A stretch of DNA of 64,000 nt, taken from positions 1,148,001 through 1,212,000 of the forward strand of contig NZ_CALYLN010000001.1 in the NCBI RefSeq assembly GCF_944801835.1, in the 5' to 3' direction. The DNA comes from Bartonella sp. B1099. Its GTDB lineage: Bacteria; Pseudomonadota; Alphaproteobacteria; Rhizobiales; Rhizobiaceae. Below are positions 18,548 through 26,886 of the stretch, piece after piece; position 1 is the stretch's first letter; every line of letters begins with the position of its first letter. The notes under the pieces are model-generated. The model searched no databases. It was not told where the DNA came from and was given only the letters and a program-made list of their open reading frames with translations. The position numbers and the translations under genes were made by a program.

Positions 18548-19087
18548 TTATTGATTAGCGATAACTTCTTTTTGGGATACGCTTCGAATGAGTAAATCAA
18601 TGAATAAGCTAAGGGTATAAGAATTAGCCATTTTGGCTTTCATATCGATCAGTGATGTTGCAGTTTTAGGGTTAAGGCCATTTGATAAACCTTGTCTTGA
18701 CAAATATTGCTGCAATTTTTCATAAGAGCTGTCGATTTTTTCTTGATTGAGTTTTTCATTACGATCACTATTGGCAAGTGTTTCTTCTAGCCCCTCAATT
18801 TTTTTTATAAAATAATTCCAATCAAAATCACCTTTTGTATATTCGGCATCAAACATTTTTCCTTGTCCGGTTAAAAGCCAATTAATGTTGACACCATATA
18901 ATGTGCGGTATGTTTGTAAGACACTAAGATTGGGTTCTCTTTCTCCACGCTCATAAAAAGCAATGGAATTTTTTGTCATGCTAAAACTTTTAGCTAAGGT
19001 CTCGCGTGATGGATCGCCTAAAGCAAGACGTACATAACGTAAACGTTTTCCAAATATGGTTTTTGATTCAGTTTCAGGACGTGCCAC
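18548..19087 (-). CDS. Phage-type XRE helix-turn-helix repressor
   Basis: A 179-residue regulator with an N-terminal Cro/CI helix-turn-helix (about residues 12-70: FGKRLRYVRLALGDPSRETL, KSFSMTKNSIAFYERGEREP, then NINWLLTGQGKMF). The INWLLTG block is typical of phage repressors. The C-terminal part has a charged helix (about 85-130) and no visible LexA-type peptidase motif, so SOS-induced self-cleavage is unlikely. The start is GTG at 19085-19087 with GGGAG upstream. A palindrome at 19162-19174 lies in its promoter region. Confidence 0.88.
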   Translation of the reverse strand: MARPETESKTIFGKRLRYVRLALGDPSRETLAKSFSMTKNSIAFYERGEREPNLSVLQTYRTLYGVNINWLLTGQGKMFDAEYTKGDFDWNYFIKKIEGLEETLANSDRNEKLNQEKIDSSYEKLQQYLSRQGLSNGLNPKTATSLIDMKAKMANSYTLSLFIDLLIRSVSQKEVIANQ

Positions 19088-19161
19088 GAATTATCTCCCT
19101 CAGTAAATCATCATGGTATAAATCATTAAATAATAAAAGCACACTATGTATTAATATACTA

Positions 19162-19174
19162 TGACATAATGTCA
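19162..19174 (-). promoter_or_regulatory. Candidate operator of the second XRE repressor
   Basis: TGACAT-A-ATGTCA is a perfect 6-bp inverted repeat around a single base, 75 bases upstream of the repressor GTG start. It lies between the repressor and the divergent DUF475 gene. Autoregulatory binding is inferred from position and symmetry only. Confidence 0.5.
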
Positions 19175-19446
19175 ATATTTATCGTTTTAATTTTTCTTTA
19201 TTTTTTTATTTTAATGGATAAAAAACAATCTCTCAACTCTATTGTATTAACGATTAGTATTCATTTCAAAACAAAATTCTCTGTTTATTGCATTTGTCTG
19301 TTGCTTTTTTTGAGAAATTTTTCATGTAACTTTACCATATATTCTATACACCTCTACATTAAGAGATGCAACTTTAAAGAAATACAAGCTTTTGATTTTA
19401 TATGTGTGCTGTAGATGAATTAGAAAATAAACTTTGAGGAATGATT

Positions 19447-20496
19447 ATGGCCCTATTACGTTATTTTGGGTTTGCTTTTTTTTTCACGATTATTGGCGTC
19501 TTTTTAGGAGGGGCTATTGGTTGGTATGAAACGGGAAGCATTACTGGTTTTCTTAAATATTTTTTCATTTGCTGTGTTTTAGGGGTTTTGGAAATTTCTT
19601 TATCCTTTGATAATTCTATTATCAATGCACGTGTTCTTGGTAGAATGAATCCGTTATGGCGTCGCCGTTTTCTTATATGGGGTATTTTGATTGCTGTATT
19701 TGGGATGCGGATTGTTTTTCCGTTGTTGGTGGTTGTCGTGGCTGTTGGAATTAATCCAATTGCGGCCGTTCAATTAGCAATAGGGGAACCACATCGATAT
19801 GCCGAAGTCTTAACTGATGCGCATATGGGAATTGCCGCTTTTGGAGGAACTTTCCTTATGATGGTTGGCTTAAAATATTTTTTTGATTCTGAAAAAGAGA
19901 TCCATTGGCTTAATGCTATAGAGAGACCTGCTCAAAAGTTTGGGGCGCTTATGGGGATTGATATTGCAATTGTTTTAATTTTGATCTTATTCGTGTCAGG
20001 GCGGATTGATGTGGAAGATAAAGTCACTTTTTTATTAGCAGCCCTTTATGGGCTTTTGACCTTTATCGGTGTTGAAGCTGTCGGCCATCTGTTGGATGCT
20101 CCTAAGAGGACTTTGACAACAGTGGCTCAAGGGGGACTCGGGGCATTCCTTTATTTAGAAGTTCTTGATGCAAGTTTTTCTTTTGATGGTGTGGTTGGTG
20201 CTTTTGCCTTTTCACACAACCTTTTTATTATCGCAATTGGTCTTGGGATCGGTGCATTTTACGTTCGTTCTATGACAATTATGTTAGTCGAATCAGGGAC
20301 ATTGTTGCATTATCGTTATTTGGAGCATGGTGCTTTTTATGCAATTTTAGTTCTTGCCGTGATTATGTATCTGCAAACAATTATATCGGTTCCTGAAGTT
20401 TTAACAGGACTTGTGGGAGTCTGTATTATTGGAATGGCATTGTATTCTTCGATTCGTTTTAAGCGTCGTCAATTGGATAAACATGTTGCGTCTTAA
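19447..20496 (+). CDS. DUF475 (TerC-like) integral membrane protein
   Basis: A 349-residue polytopic protein of the DUF475 family, related to TerC-type membrane proteins. About nine hydrophobic segments are visible. The family motif EISLSFDNSIINARVL lies near residues 49-64 and a second acidic motif LEVLDASFSFDGVVGAF near 236-252; paired acidic motifs in TerC relatives suggest metal ion handling. The substrate is unknown. I chose ATG at 19447 because GAGG lies seven bases upstream; the ATG at 19441 is too close to that site. It stands alone, just right of the decayed island. Confidence 0.88.
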   Translation: MALLRYFGFAFFFTIIGVFLGGAIGWYETGSITGFLKYFFICCVLGVLEISLSFDNSIINARVLGRMNPLWRRRFLIWGILIAVFGMRIVFPLLVVVVAVGINPIAAVQLAIGEPHRYAEVLTDAHMGIAAFGGTFLMMVGLKYFFDSEKEIHWLNAIERPAQKFGALMGIDIAIVLILILFVSGRIDVEDKVTFLLAALYGLLTFIGVEAVGHLLDAPKRTLTTVAQGGLGAFLYLEVLDASFSFDGVVGAFAFSHNLFIIAIGLGIGAFYVRSMTIMLVESGTLLHYRYLEHGAFYAILVLAVIMYLQTIISVPEVLTGLVGVCIIGMALYSSIRFKRRQLDKHVAS

Positions 20497-20948
20497 GTCA
20501 TTAAAACTTCATGCTTTTGTTTATCGCATATCCTTAATAGAAGAGATCTTTCATGCAAAACAAAATGCTATTGTTCTTCTTATTGGCGTCTTTATTTTAA
20601 AGTTGAATCCATGACATGTTTTTCCCCATGAAGAGAATAATGTAAAATTTCTTGGAGTGCTTTGACTGAAATATAAGGTGCAAACCGGCATTGTACTTTT
20701 TACACGCTTTTAGAACGACGAAAGCTCTTGTCTTTAACAATTCATAAGAGGCATTTTATTGCTTTCTTGAATGATTTTTATCTCCATATTGATCCTATTT
20801 GTGATGTGTGAGAGAGTAGTTTATTCATTATGAATAGGTTTGAAATGAGAGAATTTTATTCTATTGTAGTTTATCACTTAGAATATGCAAAAAATAATTT
20901 ATTTTTTATTAATCAATATCTTATAATAGATTGCGAGAATACAATATT
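20497..20948. other. Intergenic region with a degenerate dispersed repeat
   Basis: About 450 bases between the convergent DUF475 gene and pncA. It includes 20824-20869, which resembles 4405-4450. Both copies lie about 100 bases beyond the stop of a minus-strand gene. No terminator with a clear T-tract is visible. The frame 20411-20614 is a shadow of the DUF475 gene end. Confidence 0.45.
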
Positions 20949-21557
20949 CTAGGAGACCATTAACAGTTCGACACCAGCTTCGTTCATCATTTTAAGCATT
21001 GTGTTCAGAGATTCGTTTACATCAATACCAGCGCAGGCATTTAATAAAACACTAACTTTAAAACCACATTGTATGGCGTGAAGAGCAGAAAACCCAACAC
21101 AAAAATCCGTTGCTAAGCCACATATAACGATCTTGGTAAAACCATGTTGTTTGAGATAAACTTGTAAACCTGTTGGTGTTTTTTGATCATTTTCAAGAAA
21201 AGCAGAATAACTATCCATTTGTTGATCATAGCCTTTTCTAAGGATAAGTTGTGCTTTTTCCACTCTAAGAGATGGATGAAACTCTGCTCCTTGTGTTCCT
21301 TTTATGCAATGATCAGGCCAAAGTATTTGCGGACCATAGTTAAGATTGATGGTATCATAGGGCTTTTTTTCAGGATAGCAGGAAGCAAAGCTGCAATGGT
21401 TTTGGGGGTGCCAGTCTTGGGTTAAGATAACGTGATCAAAATGATTGATGAGATTATTGACGGCGGGTAAAATGGCATCACCTTGTGGTACTGCGAGTGC
21501 TCCACCGGGTAAGAAGTCATTTTGAACATCAATGACGAGTAAGGCTTTTTTTTCCAT
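20949..21557 (-). CDS. pncA: Nicotinamidase PncA
   Basis: PncA hydrolyses nicotinamide to nicotinic acid for NAD salvage, in the cytosol. The 202-residue protein shows the full family set: DVQNDFLPGGAL with D10, metal-binding D48, H50 and H54 in QDWHPQNHCSF, K108 in LILRKGYD, and nucleophile C153 in ICGLATDFCVGFSA. The catalytic triad D10-K108-C153 is complete, so the enzyme should be active. ATG at 21555-21557. It lies 46 bases downstream of an unknown gene on the same strand, so the two may be co-transcribed. Confidence 0.96.
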   Translation of the reverse strand: MEKKALLVIDVQNDFLPGGALAVPQGDAILPAVNNLINHFDHVILTQDWHPQNHCSFASCYPEKKPYDTINLNYGPQILWPDHCIKGTQGAEFHPSLRVEKAQLILRKGYDQQMDSYSAFLENDQKTPTGLQVYLKQHGFTKIVICGLATDFCVGFSALHAIQCGFKVSVLLNACAGIDVNESLNTMLKMMNEAGVELLMVS

Positions 21558-21603
21558 AAATATATTCCTATAGAAGATGAGCTTTTATCGCATTTTTAAA
21601 AAG

Positions 21604-22140
21604 CTATATTTCGTCTTGAAGTTTTGAAATGATTTGTTGAATATTGATCTTATTTTTATAATTATCAAGCCAAAAGAGGGGGATAGATAAGTTTTTACAA
21701 TTCATTTTATAGTTTTTTACGAAGTGTAACCACGTACCAATGGGAAGTGCACTGTCGTTATTTGTTGCGACATGTTGACGCAAAGCTTTCATGATCATTG
21801 GGCTTGGGACGTCAGATCCCATAAGGCGGCGGTCGTTTTGTAAACGTAATTTAAGCCACATCAAGGCAAGGGGTGAAGTCCATTGTTTTCCGTAACAAAA
21901 AATCGATGAAAAAAGGTAAGGTTTTTTTACTGCGTAATATAAAGCCCATAAAGCAAAAAAAGAAGGCGCATAGAGAATCGCTTTTCTTTCTGGTCCCATA
22001 TTACACTGATAGGTTGGTTTAATACGGTAAAAATACACTGTTATCTCTGGTATGGAAAAGAGGGGCAATGTTTGATAACACGTTTCAGGGACAGCTAAAA
22101 AGATTTGCTTTTTGCTTCTTAAGGGGATGTTTTTTTGCAT
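21604..22140 (-). CDS. Hypothetical protein upstream of pncA
   Basis: A 178-residue protein I do not recognise. It has no signal peptide. A hydrophobic and aromatic stretch lies at about residues 54-82 (AILYAPSFFALWALYYAV), followed by many basic and aromatic residues. Sequence composition and an unbroken frame support a real gene, and it may share a transcript with pncA. The ribosome binding site before ATG 22138-22140 is weak. An NAD-related role would be a guess from position only. Confidence 0.65.
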   Translation of the reverse strand: MQKNIPLRSKKQIFLAVPETCYQTLPLFSIPEITVYFYRIKPTYQCNMGPERKAILYAPSFFALWALYYAVKKPYLFSSIFCYGKQWTSPLALMWLKLRLQNDRRLMGSDVPSPMIMKALRQHVATNNDSALPIGTWLHFVKNYKMNCKNLSIPLFWLDNYKNKINIQQIISKLQDEI

Positions 22141-22318
22141 TTAGAACCATACTGGGGCTTGTGAGATGAGAAAAAATGTACCAATATTAAAGCGAAAAGC
22201 TTTTGAGACGATGTAAGCTCTTTTTACTGTACAGTTTCAAAAAGCGAAAGCAGTTTTTTCAAAATCCTAATCTTTAATATCGCACAATATAAAAAGAGAT
22301 TCATATAAAGAGAAATTT

Positions 22319-23968
22319 ATGGCACGTCAATTTATCTACCATATGGCTGGGCTCAACAAGTTTTACGGCAATAAAAAAATTTTAGAAAATATTCATTTGT
22401 CTTTTTATCCAGATGCGAAGATCGGTATTTTAGGACCAAATGGTGCAGGTAAATCCACTATTTTACGGATTATGGCTGGGCTTGATAAGGAATATACGGG
22501 AGAAGCATGGCTTTCTGAAGGGGCACGTTGTGGCTATCTACCACAAGAACCTTTTCTTGATGCAAGCAAAGATGTGCGTGGCAATGTGATGGAAGGTGTC
22601 GCAGATAAACAGGCTATTCTTGAGCGTTATAACGAATTGATGATGAATTATAGTGAGGAAACGGCTGATGAAAGTGCAAAGCTTCAGGATATTATTGACA
22701 GTCAGAATCTTTGGGATTTAGAAAGCCAAGTGGAAATGGCGATGGCTGCTCTTGGTTGTCCGCCAGCTAAGGGGGATGTGACAAAACTTTCGGGTGGTGA
22801 AAAGCGGCGTGTGGCGCTTTGCAAATTGCTTTTGTCAAAACCTGATTTGTTGCTTTTGGATGAACCGACAAACCATTTAGATGCTGAAACGACGGCTTGG
22901 CTTGAAAGGCATCTGCGTGAATATCCTGGCGCCGTGCTTTTGATAACCCATGATCGTTATTTTCTCGACAATGTTACGGGGTGGATTTTAGAGTTAGATC
23001 GCGGTAAAGGTATCCCTTATGAGGGGAACTATTCTGCTTATTTGGGCGCTAAAGCCAAGCGTTTGGCTCAAGAGGGGCGTGAAGAGGCTGCGCGTCAACG
23101 TGCTTTATCGCGTGAGCAAGAATGGATTGCTTCTAGTCCAAAAGGGCGACAAGCAAAGTCAAAAGCGCGGATTAAAGCTTACGATGAGTTGGTTCAGGCG
23201 GCACGTGAGCGCCGTCCAGGAGAGGCGCAAATCATTATTCCTATTGGAGAAAGATTAGGACAGGTTGTCATTGAAGTTGATCATCTCTCTAAAGCTTATG
23301 GCGAACGTGTGTTGATTGATTCTCTCTCTTTTAAACTTCCCGCTGGGGGTATTGTCGGTGTTATTGGGGCCAATGGTATGGGAAAGTCGACTTTGTTTAA
23401 AATGTTGACAGGACAAGAACAGCCCGATTCAGGTCAAATACGGATCGGTGAAACAGTTCACATGAGTTATGTGGATCAGAGTCGCGATTCCTTAGCAGGA
23501 GATAAGACTGTTTGGGAGGAGATTTCTGGTGAAAATGACATTATTAAGTTAGGCAAGTATGAGATGAATAGTCGTGCTTATTGTGGGGCTTTTAATTTCA
23601 AGGGGACCGATCAGCAGCAGAAGGTGGCAAATTTATCAGGAGGGCAGCGTAATCGCGTCCATTTGGCGAAACTTCTAAAAGAGGGGGGCAATGTGCTTCT
23701 TCTTGATGAACCGACAAATGATCTTGATACTGAAACGTTGGGTGCACTGGAAGATGCCTTAGAAAATTTTGCTGGTTGTGCAGTGATCATATCGCACGAT
23801 CGTATGTTTCTTGATCGCTTAGCAACGCATATTTTAGCCTTTGAAGGTGATGGCCATGTGGAATGGTTTGAAGGGAATTTTGCTGAATATGAAGCTGATA
23901 AAGTTCGCCGTCTTGGGGCTGAATCCCTTAATCCTAAGCATGCAAATTATAAGCCTCTTACACGCTAG
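22319..23968 (+). CDS. ettA: Energy-dependent translational throttle protein EttA (ABC-F ATPase)
   Basis: EttA is a ribosome-associated ABC-F ATPase that controls the first steps of elongation according to the ATP/ADP ratio. The 549-residue protein has two ABC domains and no membrane segments. The first has Walker A GPNGAGKST, signature LSGGEKRR and Walker B LLLLDEPTNHLD. The second has GANGMGKST, LSGGQRNR and LLLDEPTNDLD. The linker between them is long and basic (about residues 240-305), as in EttA. The start MARQFIYHMAGLNKFYG fits the subfamily. ATG at 22319. It is a single gene with gaps on both sides. Confidence 0.96.
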   Translation: MARQFIYHMAGLNKFYGNKKILENIHLSFYPDAKIGILGPNGAGKSTILRIMAGLDKEYTGEAWLSEGARCGYLPQEPFLDASKDVRGNVMEGVADKQAILERYNELMMNYSEETADESAKLQDIIDSQNLWDLESQVEMAMAALGCPPAKGDVTKLSGGEKRRVALCKLLLSKPDLLLLDEPTNHLDAETTAWLERHLREYPGAVLLITHDRYFLDNVTGWILELDRGKGIPYEGNYSAYLGAKAKRLAQEGREEAARQRALSREQEWIASSPKGRQAKSKARIKAYDELVQAARERRPGEAQIIIPIGERLGQVVIEVDHLSKAYGERVLIDSLSFKLPAGGIVGVIGANGMGKSTLFKMLTGQEQPDSGQIRIGETVHMSYVDQSRDSLAGDKTVWEEISGENDIIKLGKYEMNSRAYCGAFNFKGTDQQQKVANLSGGQRNRVHLAKLLKEGGNVLLLDEPTNDLDTETLGALEDALENFAGCAVIISHDRMFLDRLATHILAFEGDGHVEWFEGNFAEYEADKVRRLGAESLNPKHANYKPLTR

Positions 23969-24577
23969 AATTTCTTAATCTTATTGGAACTTTATTGAGA
24001 AAAAAGAGTACGTCTTTCTGCTTATGATTATCATCGATAAAGTGGTGTGTATTGCGTGGAGGTTTTGATTCATTGGAAAGAGGAGAGACTCTTTATGAGC
24101 CCATGTTGTCAATAACGCCATTCTACTCGTGATATATAGCTATCCTTACTTGTAAAATTACCATGAAGAGGGAAAATCTTTTTATGGAAAGTGCTATTCT
24201 ATAAATGCTCTGGTCATTGAGTATGTGCGTCTTTCTTTAAAAAGCGACAAGTAAAATCCTATTATTTATTCTCTTCCCATGTTGGATTGTTTGTGTTTTG
24301 AGATAGTATTTCATTTACCTTTATGTTTTTTTATTCATCGGTCGCTGTTTCTGAATTGTAGCCTTTTATTTAAGTTAAAAATGATAAATAACTATTATAA
24401 ATCAATGTATTAGAATTATTTAGGGGGCAATTGGATAAGATCTGTTCATCTTTTACAGTGGCCTGTTTTTTTCGTAGGGTGATAAAATAGCGGGAACGAA
24501 ATAGATGAGAATATGCGCATTGTGCTTGACTTTTGTTCCTATAAACAAATCTTTATAGGAAAGTTTAGGGAATAATT
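23969..24577. other. Intergenic region after ettA
   Basis: About 610 AT-rich bases without a supported gene. The segment 24379-24411 resembles 4254-4288 and shares the core ATTATAAATCAAT. The promoter of the ArsR-methyltransferase gene presumably lies near its right end. I see no clear terminator. Confidence 0.45.
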
Positions 24578-25516
24578 ATGAAAAAAAGTGCAAATTTAGA
24601 TGCAATGATTGTGCTGCTGAAAGCGATTGCAGAAGTGGGTCATTTACGTGTTCTCAGACTCTTAAATCATGAAGATTTAACAATTCCTGATTTTATTTTT
24701 ATTCTTGATCAGTCGCAAGCGTGTATATCAAGACATTTATGTTTATTGTACGAAGCTCGATTGATTGAGCGTTATCAGAAGGGAGGTTATCTTTATTTTA
24801 AGCTTTGTCATGATTTTTGGGGTAAAGACATTGTAATGAGCATTCTTTCGGCTTTGCCAAAGCATGATATGTTGTTAGCGCACGATTTAGAACGTTTGAA
24901 GGATATCAAAACGCAGCGTCAAAAAACGAGGAAAAAGCATTTCTTACAAAATACGTCGCAATGGGATGTTTTACGGTCATCCTGTAGGGCAGATCATGGT
25001 GTGGAAAGTGCTTTACTTAAAATCGTGGGTGATAAGCCATTTCAGACGATGCTGAATATTGGAATGGGGGGAGATTCTATCTTAAAATTATTTTCTGATC
25101 TTTATACGCATGCGGTTGAAGTTGTGCTTGATCGTGATATTTTGCACTTGCCTATTGGAGAGACAACTTTTGATTTGGTTATTCTCCATTGGGTTTTACA
25201 TTTTCTTGAAAATCCTGAAATGGTTTTTTATGAGATATCAGGTATTTTGCGTCCTCATGGGCGTTTATTGATTGTGGATTATGCTTATCATAAAGTTCAG
25301 TCTTCACATTCTGATCAAGCGCCTATGCACCTTGGATTTTCCGCTTTACAAATAGAACAGTGGCTTAAAAATACGGGACTTGTTTTAGAACAAACAGTTT
25401 GCCTTACTTCTATACAAAGTAAAAACAGTGAGGCATGTATGGTGACAATTTGGCTTGCTCGTGATCCGCGTTTATTGGTTGATGATATTCAAGATAAACA
25501 AATCGATTTTGCATAA
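24578..25516 (+). CDS. ArsR-type regulator fused to a degenerate SAM-dependent methyltransferase
   Basis: A 312-residue fusion. Residues about 8-90 form an ArsR/SmtB winged helix (LLKAIAEVGHLRVLRLLNHE, ISRHLCLLYEARLIERYQKG). From about 130 a methyltransferase-like part follows. In relatives, motif I reads close to VLDLGTGTGR and is followed by about 25-30 more residues before LPFPDASFDLVV. Here motif I is NIGMGGDSI, and the segment between AVEVVLDRDI and LHLPIGETTFDLVI is much shorter. The SAM pocket is therefore probably damaged. The C-terminal pieces LRPHGRLLIVDY and LGFSALQIEQWLKNTGL are well kept. In many Alphaproteobacteria this gene precedes metF, which is absent here. Confidence 0.85.
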   Translation: MKKSANLDAMIVLLKAIAEVGHLRVLRLLNHEDLTIPDFIFILDQSQACISRHLCLLYEARLIERYQKGGYLYFKLCHDFWGKDIVMSILSALPKHDMLLAHDLERLKDIKTQRQKTRKKHFLQNTSQWDVLRSSCRADHGVESALLKIVGDKPFQTMLNIGMGGDSILKLFSDLYTHAVEVVLDRDILHLPIGETTFDLVILHWVLHFLENPEMVFYEISGILRPHGRLLIVDYAYHKVQSSHSDQAPMHLGFSALQIEQWLKNTGLVLEQTVCLTSIQSKNSEACMVTIWLARDPRLLVDDIQDKQIDFA

Positions 25517-26150
25517 ATCGCGTTTGTTAATGTGCTGTATTCTCAGATTTCTCTAAATAACATATAGGGATGTGTTGACTATTGTAAGGTAGTTTATCGT
25601 TATTGGGAATGATTATAGGGTATGATTCGAAATAAATACCTTCAGAGGTTTCATTTTTTTTCGTAAGCTATTTCAATTCTTTATTGATGCTAGCAGTCAA
25701 GAGATTTGACAATATTTTTAAAGGGTCATTTTCAGAAATTTTCATGAAGATAGATAAGACTTTTTCTCTCTAATTTATTGTTTTTATTGAAATAATTCAT
25801 CTGTTCTTTTGAACAGGTGTTTCTGCTTTTATTGTATAAGGCTTAAAGACGACATTTTTCTTTTGTGGTGATCGCTGCTGGGCAAGTGATTCTGCTGATT
25901 CTATTTTTTATAGGGCGAATATATACAGATTATTTATTTTTTAATGATGATCATCAGAGCTGTAAAAGAAATTATTATAAAAATTATAATGGTTGTAGAT
26001 TCTGATTGACGCTTATAGAAATAAAATTGCTTCAAATTGGTGCATTTTGAATTTTTTTTGCCTAAATTTCACCATTTTTAAACAATTTATAATTCTTTTG
26101 TGTTTTTTTGCGTAGGAGATGATAAGAATTTCTTGTTGTTTAAAGCATTT
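25517..26150. other. AT-rich gap before the candidate small RNA
   Basis: About 630 AT-rich bases with no supported gene or repeat. The promoter of the candidate RNA at 26160-26287 probably lies at its right end; I cannot identify a confident -35/-10 pair. Confidence 0.4.
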
Positions 26151-26159
26151 TATTCCATA

Positions 26160-26287
26160 GCAAGAATATTGCATCGGCTATCTTAGTGGTTGATGCGAGA
26201 AGACGATCGGGGAACCTCCTCCCCCCCCCCCGCGTGGATCCCCTAGATTGTCTGGCCTGACTGAGGATTTCCTCAGTCAGGTTTTTT
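26160..26287 (+). ncRNA. Candidate small RNA with CCTCCTCCC (anti-Shine-Dalgarno) motif
   Basis: This intergenic segment ends in a strong intrinsic terminator and carries CCTCCT followed by eleven C's (26215-26231). The motif is flanked by GGGG (26209-26212) and CCCC (26240-26243), which could close a stem and place it in a loop. Several alphaproteobacterial sRNA families (for example mmgR and alpha-r14) expose CCUCCUCCC in loops and are thought to bind ribosome binding sites. The 5' end given is approximate. The family assignment is inference, not a match. Confidence 0.5.
26256..26287 (+). terminator. Strong intrinsic terminator
   Basis: CCTGACTGAGG (26256-26266) and CCTCAGTCAGG (26271-26281) form a perfect 11-bp stem with an ATTT loop, followed by six T's. 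The nearest upstream coding gene ends 740 bases earlier, so the terminator most likely belongs to the candidate small RNA. Confidence 0.9.
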
Positions 26288-26505
26288 GTAAATTATTTTT
26301 AGGGCTTGGTAAGGTGTTTTCAGGGGCCTTAAAAGGTGTAAAAATTTATTATTACGTAGCATGGAGTACTAGGGGGATAAGAGTTCATTGAGTGGTTAGT
26401 GTTATCGTATTCATTTTCAGTAATGAGAGTTTTTCTTTATTGAGAAATCGTTGAATGCTATAAGAAGAATCTGTGTTTGATTCTGTAATCTTTAGGTAAG
26501 AGATA

Positions 26506-26886
26506 ATGGGATTTTTCTCCGGTCGTATTGCTTTTATTTTATTTATATTTTTTATTTTTGGTGTGAGTATTTTCGCTTCTCGCAGCGTTGTGGTTCATAA
26601 GTTTCTTTCCGGCTACGTATCTTCTTCTTCTTCTCATCAGGTTGAGGTGACAGAGGCGTTGTTGCTAGAGAGATGGGCGATGGCTTTTCCAGATATTATC
26701 GTGCAGCTTTCTAAGATGAGTCCTCAGCAGCAAGAGCTTTTTATTGAGCAAGTGCGTCGCGATGCGGTTTCATTTGCTTCTGAAAGTGGTCAGAGTCGTG
26801 AGGAAGCTTACAAGTTTGGAGAAACTGTTGCTATGGCTCTCTCAAAGGCAATGTCTCGTCCTTCCATGGCAAATGCTTATTTTTAA
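26506..26886 (+). CDS. Hypothetical exported or membrane-anchored protein
   Basis: A 126-residue protein I do not recognise. It has a hydrophobic N-terminus (about residues 8-24, IAFILFIFFIFGVSIFA) that is a signal peptide or anchor, a serine-rich stretch (SSSSSH at about 39-44), then an amphipathic helical C-terminal half (SPQQQELFIEQVRRDAVSF). ATG at 26506. Base use and the unbroken frame support a real gene. It stands alone between long gaps. Confidence 0.6.
   Translation: MGFFSGRIAFILFIFFIFGVSIFASRSVVVHKFLSGYVSSSSSHQVEVTEALLLERWAMAFPDIIVQLSKMSPQQQELFIEQVRRDAVSFASESGQSREEAYKFGETVAMALSKAMSRPSMANAYF

Noticed and set aside
19169-19414. Plus-strand frame of 81 codons left of the DUF475 gene
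   Set aside because: Low-complexity hydrophobic product, start inside the palindrome, no ribosome binding site.
13996-19440. tRNA as a phage attachment site with a duplicated 3' end
   Set aside because: I found no second copy of the tRNA 3' segment in the island or before the DUF475 gene; the idea stays open but unsupported.
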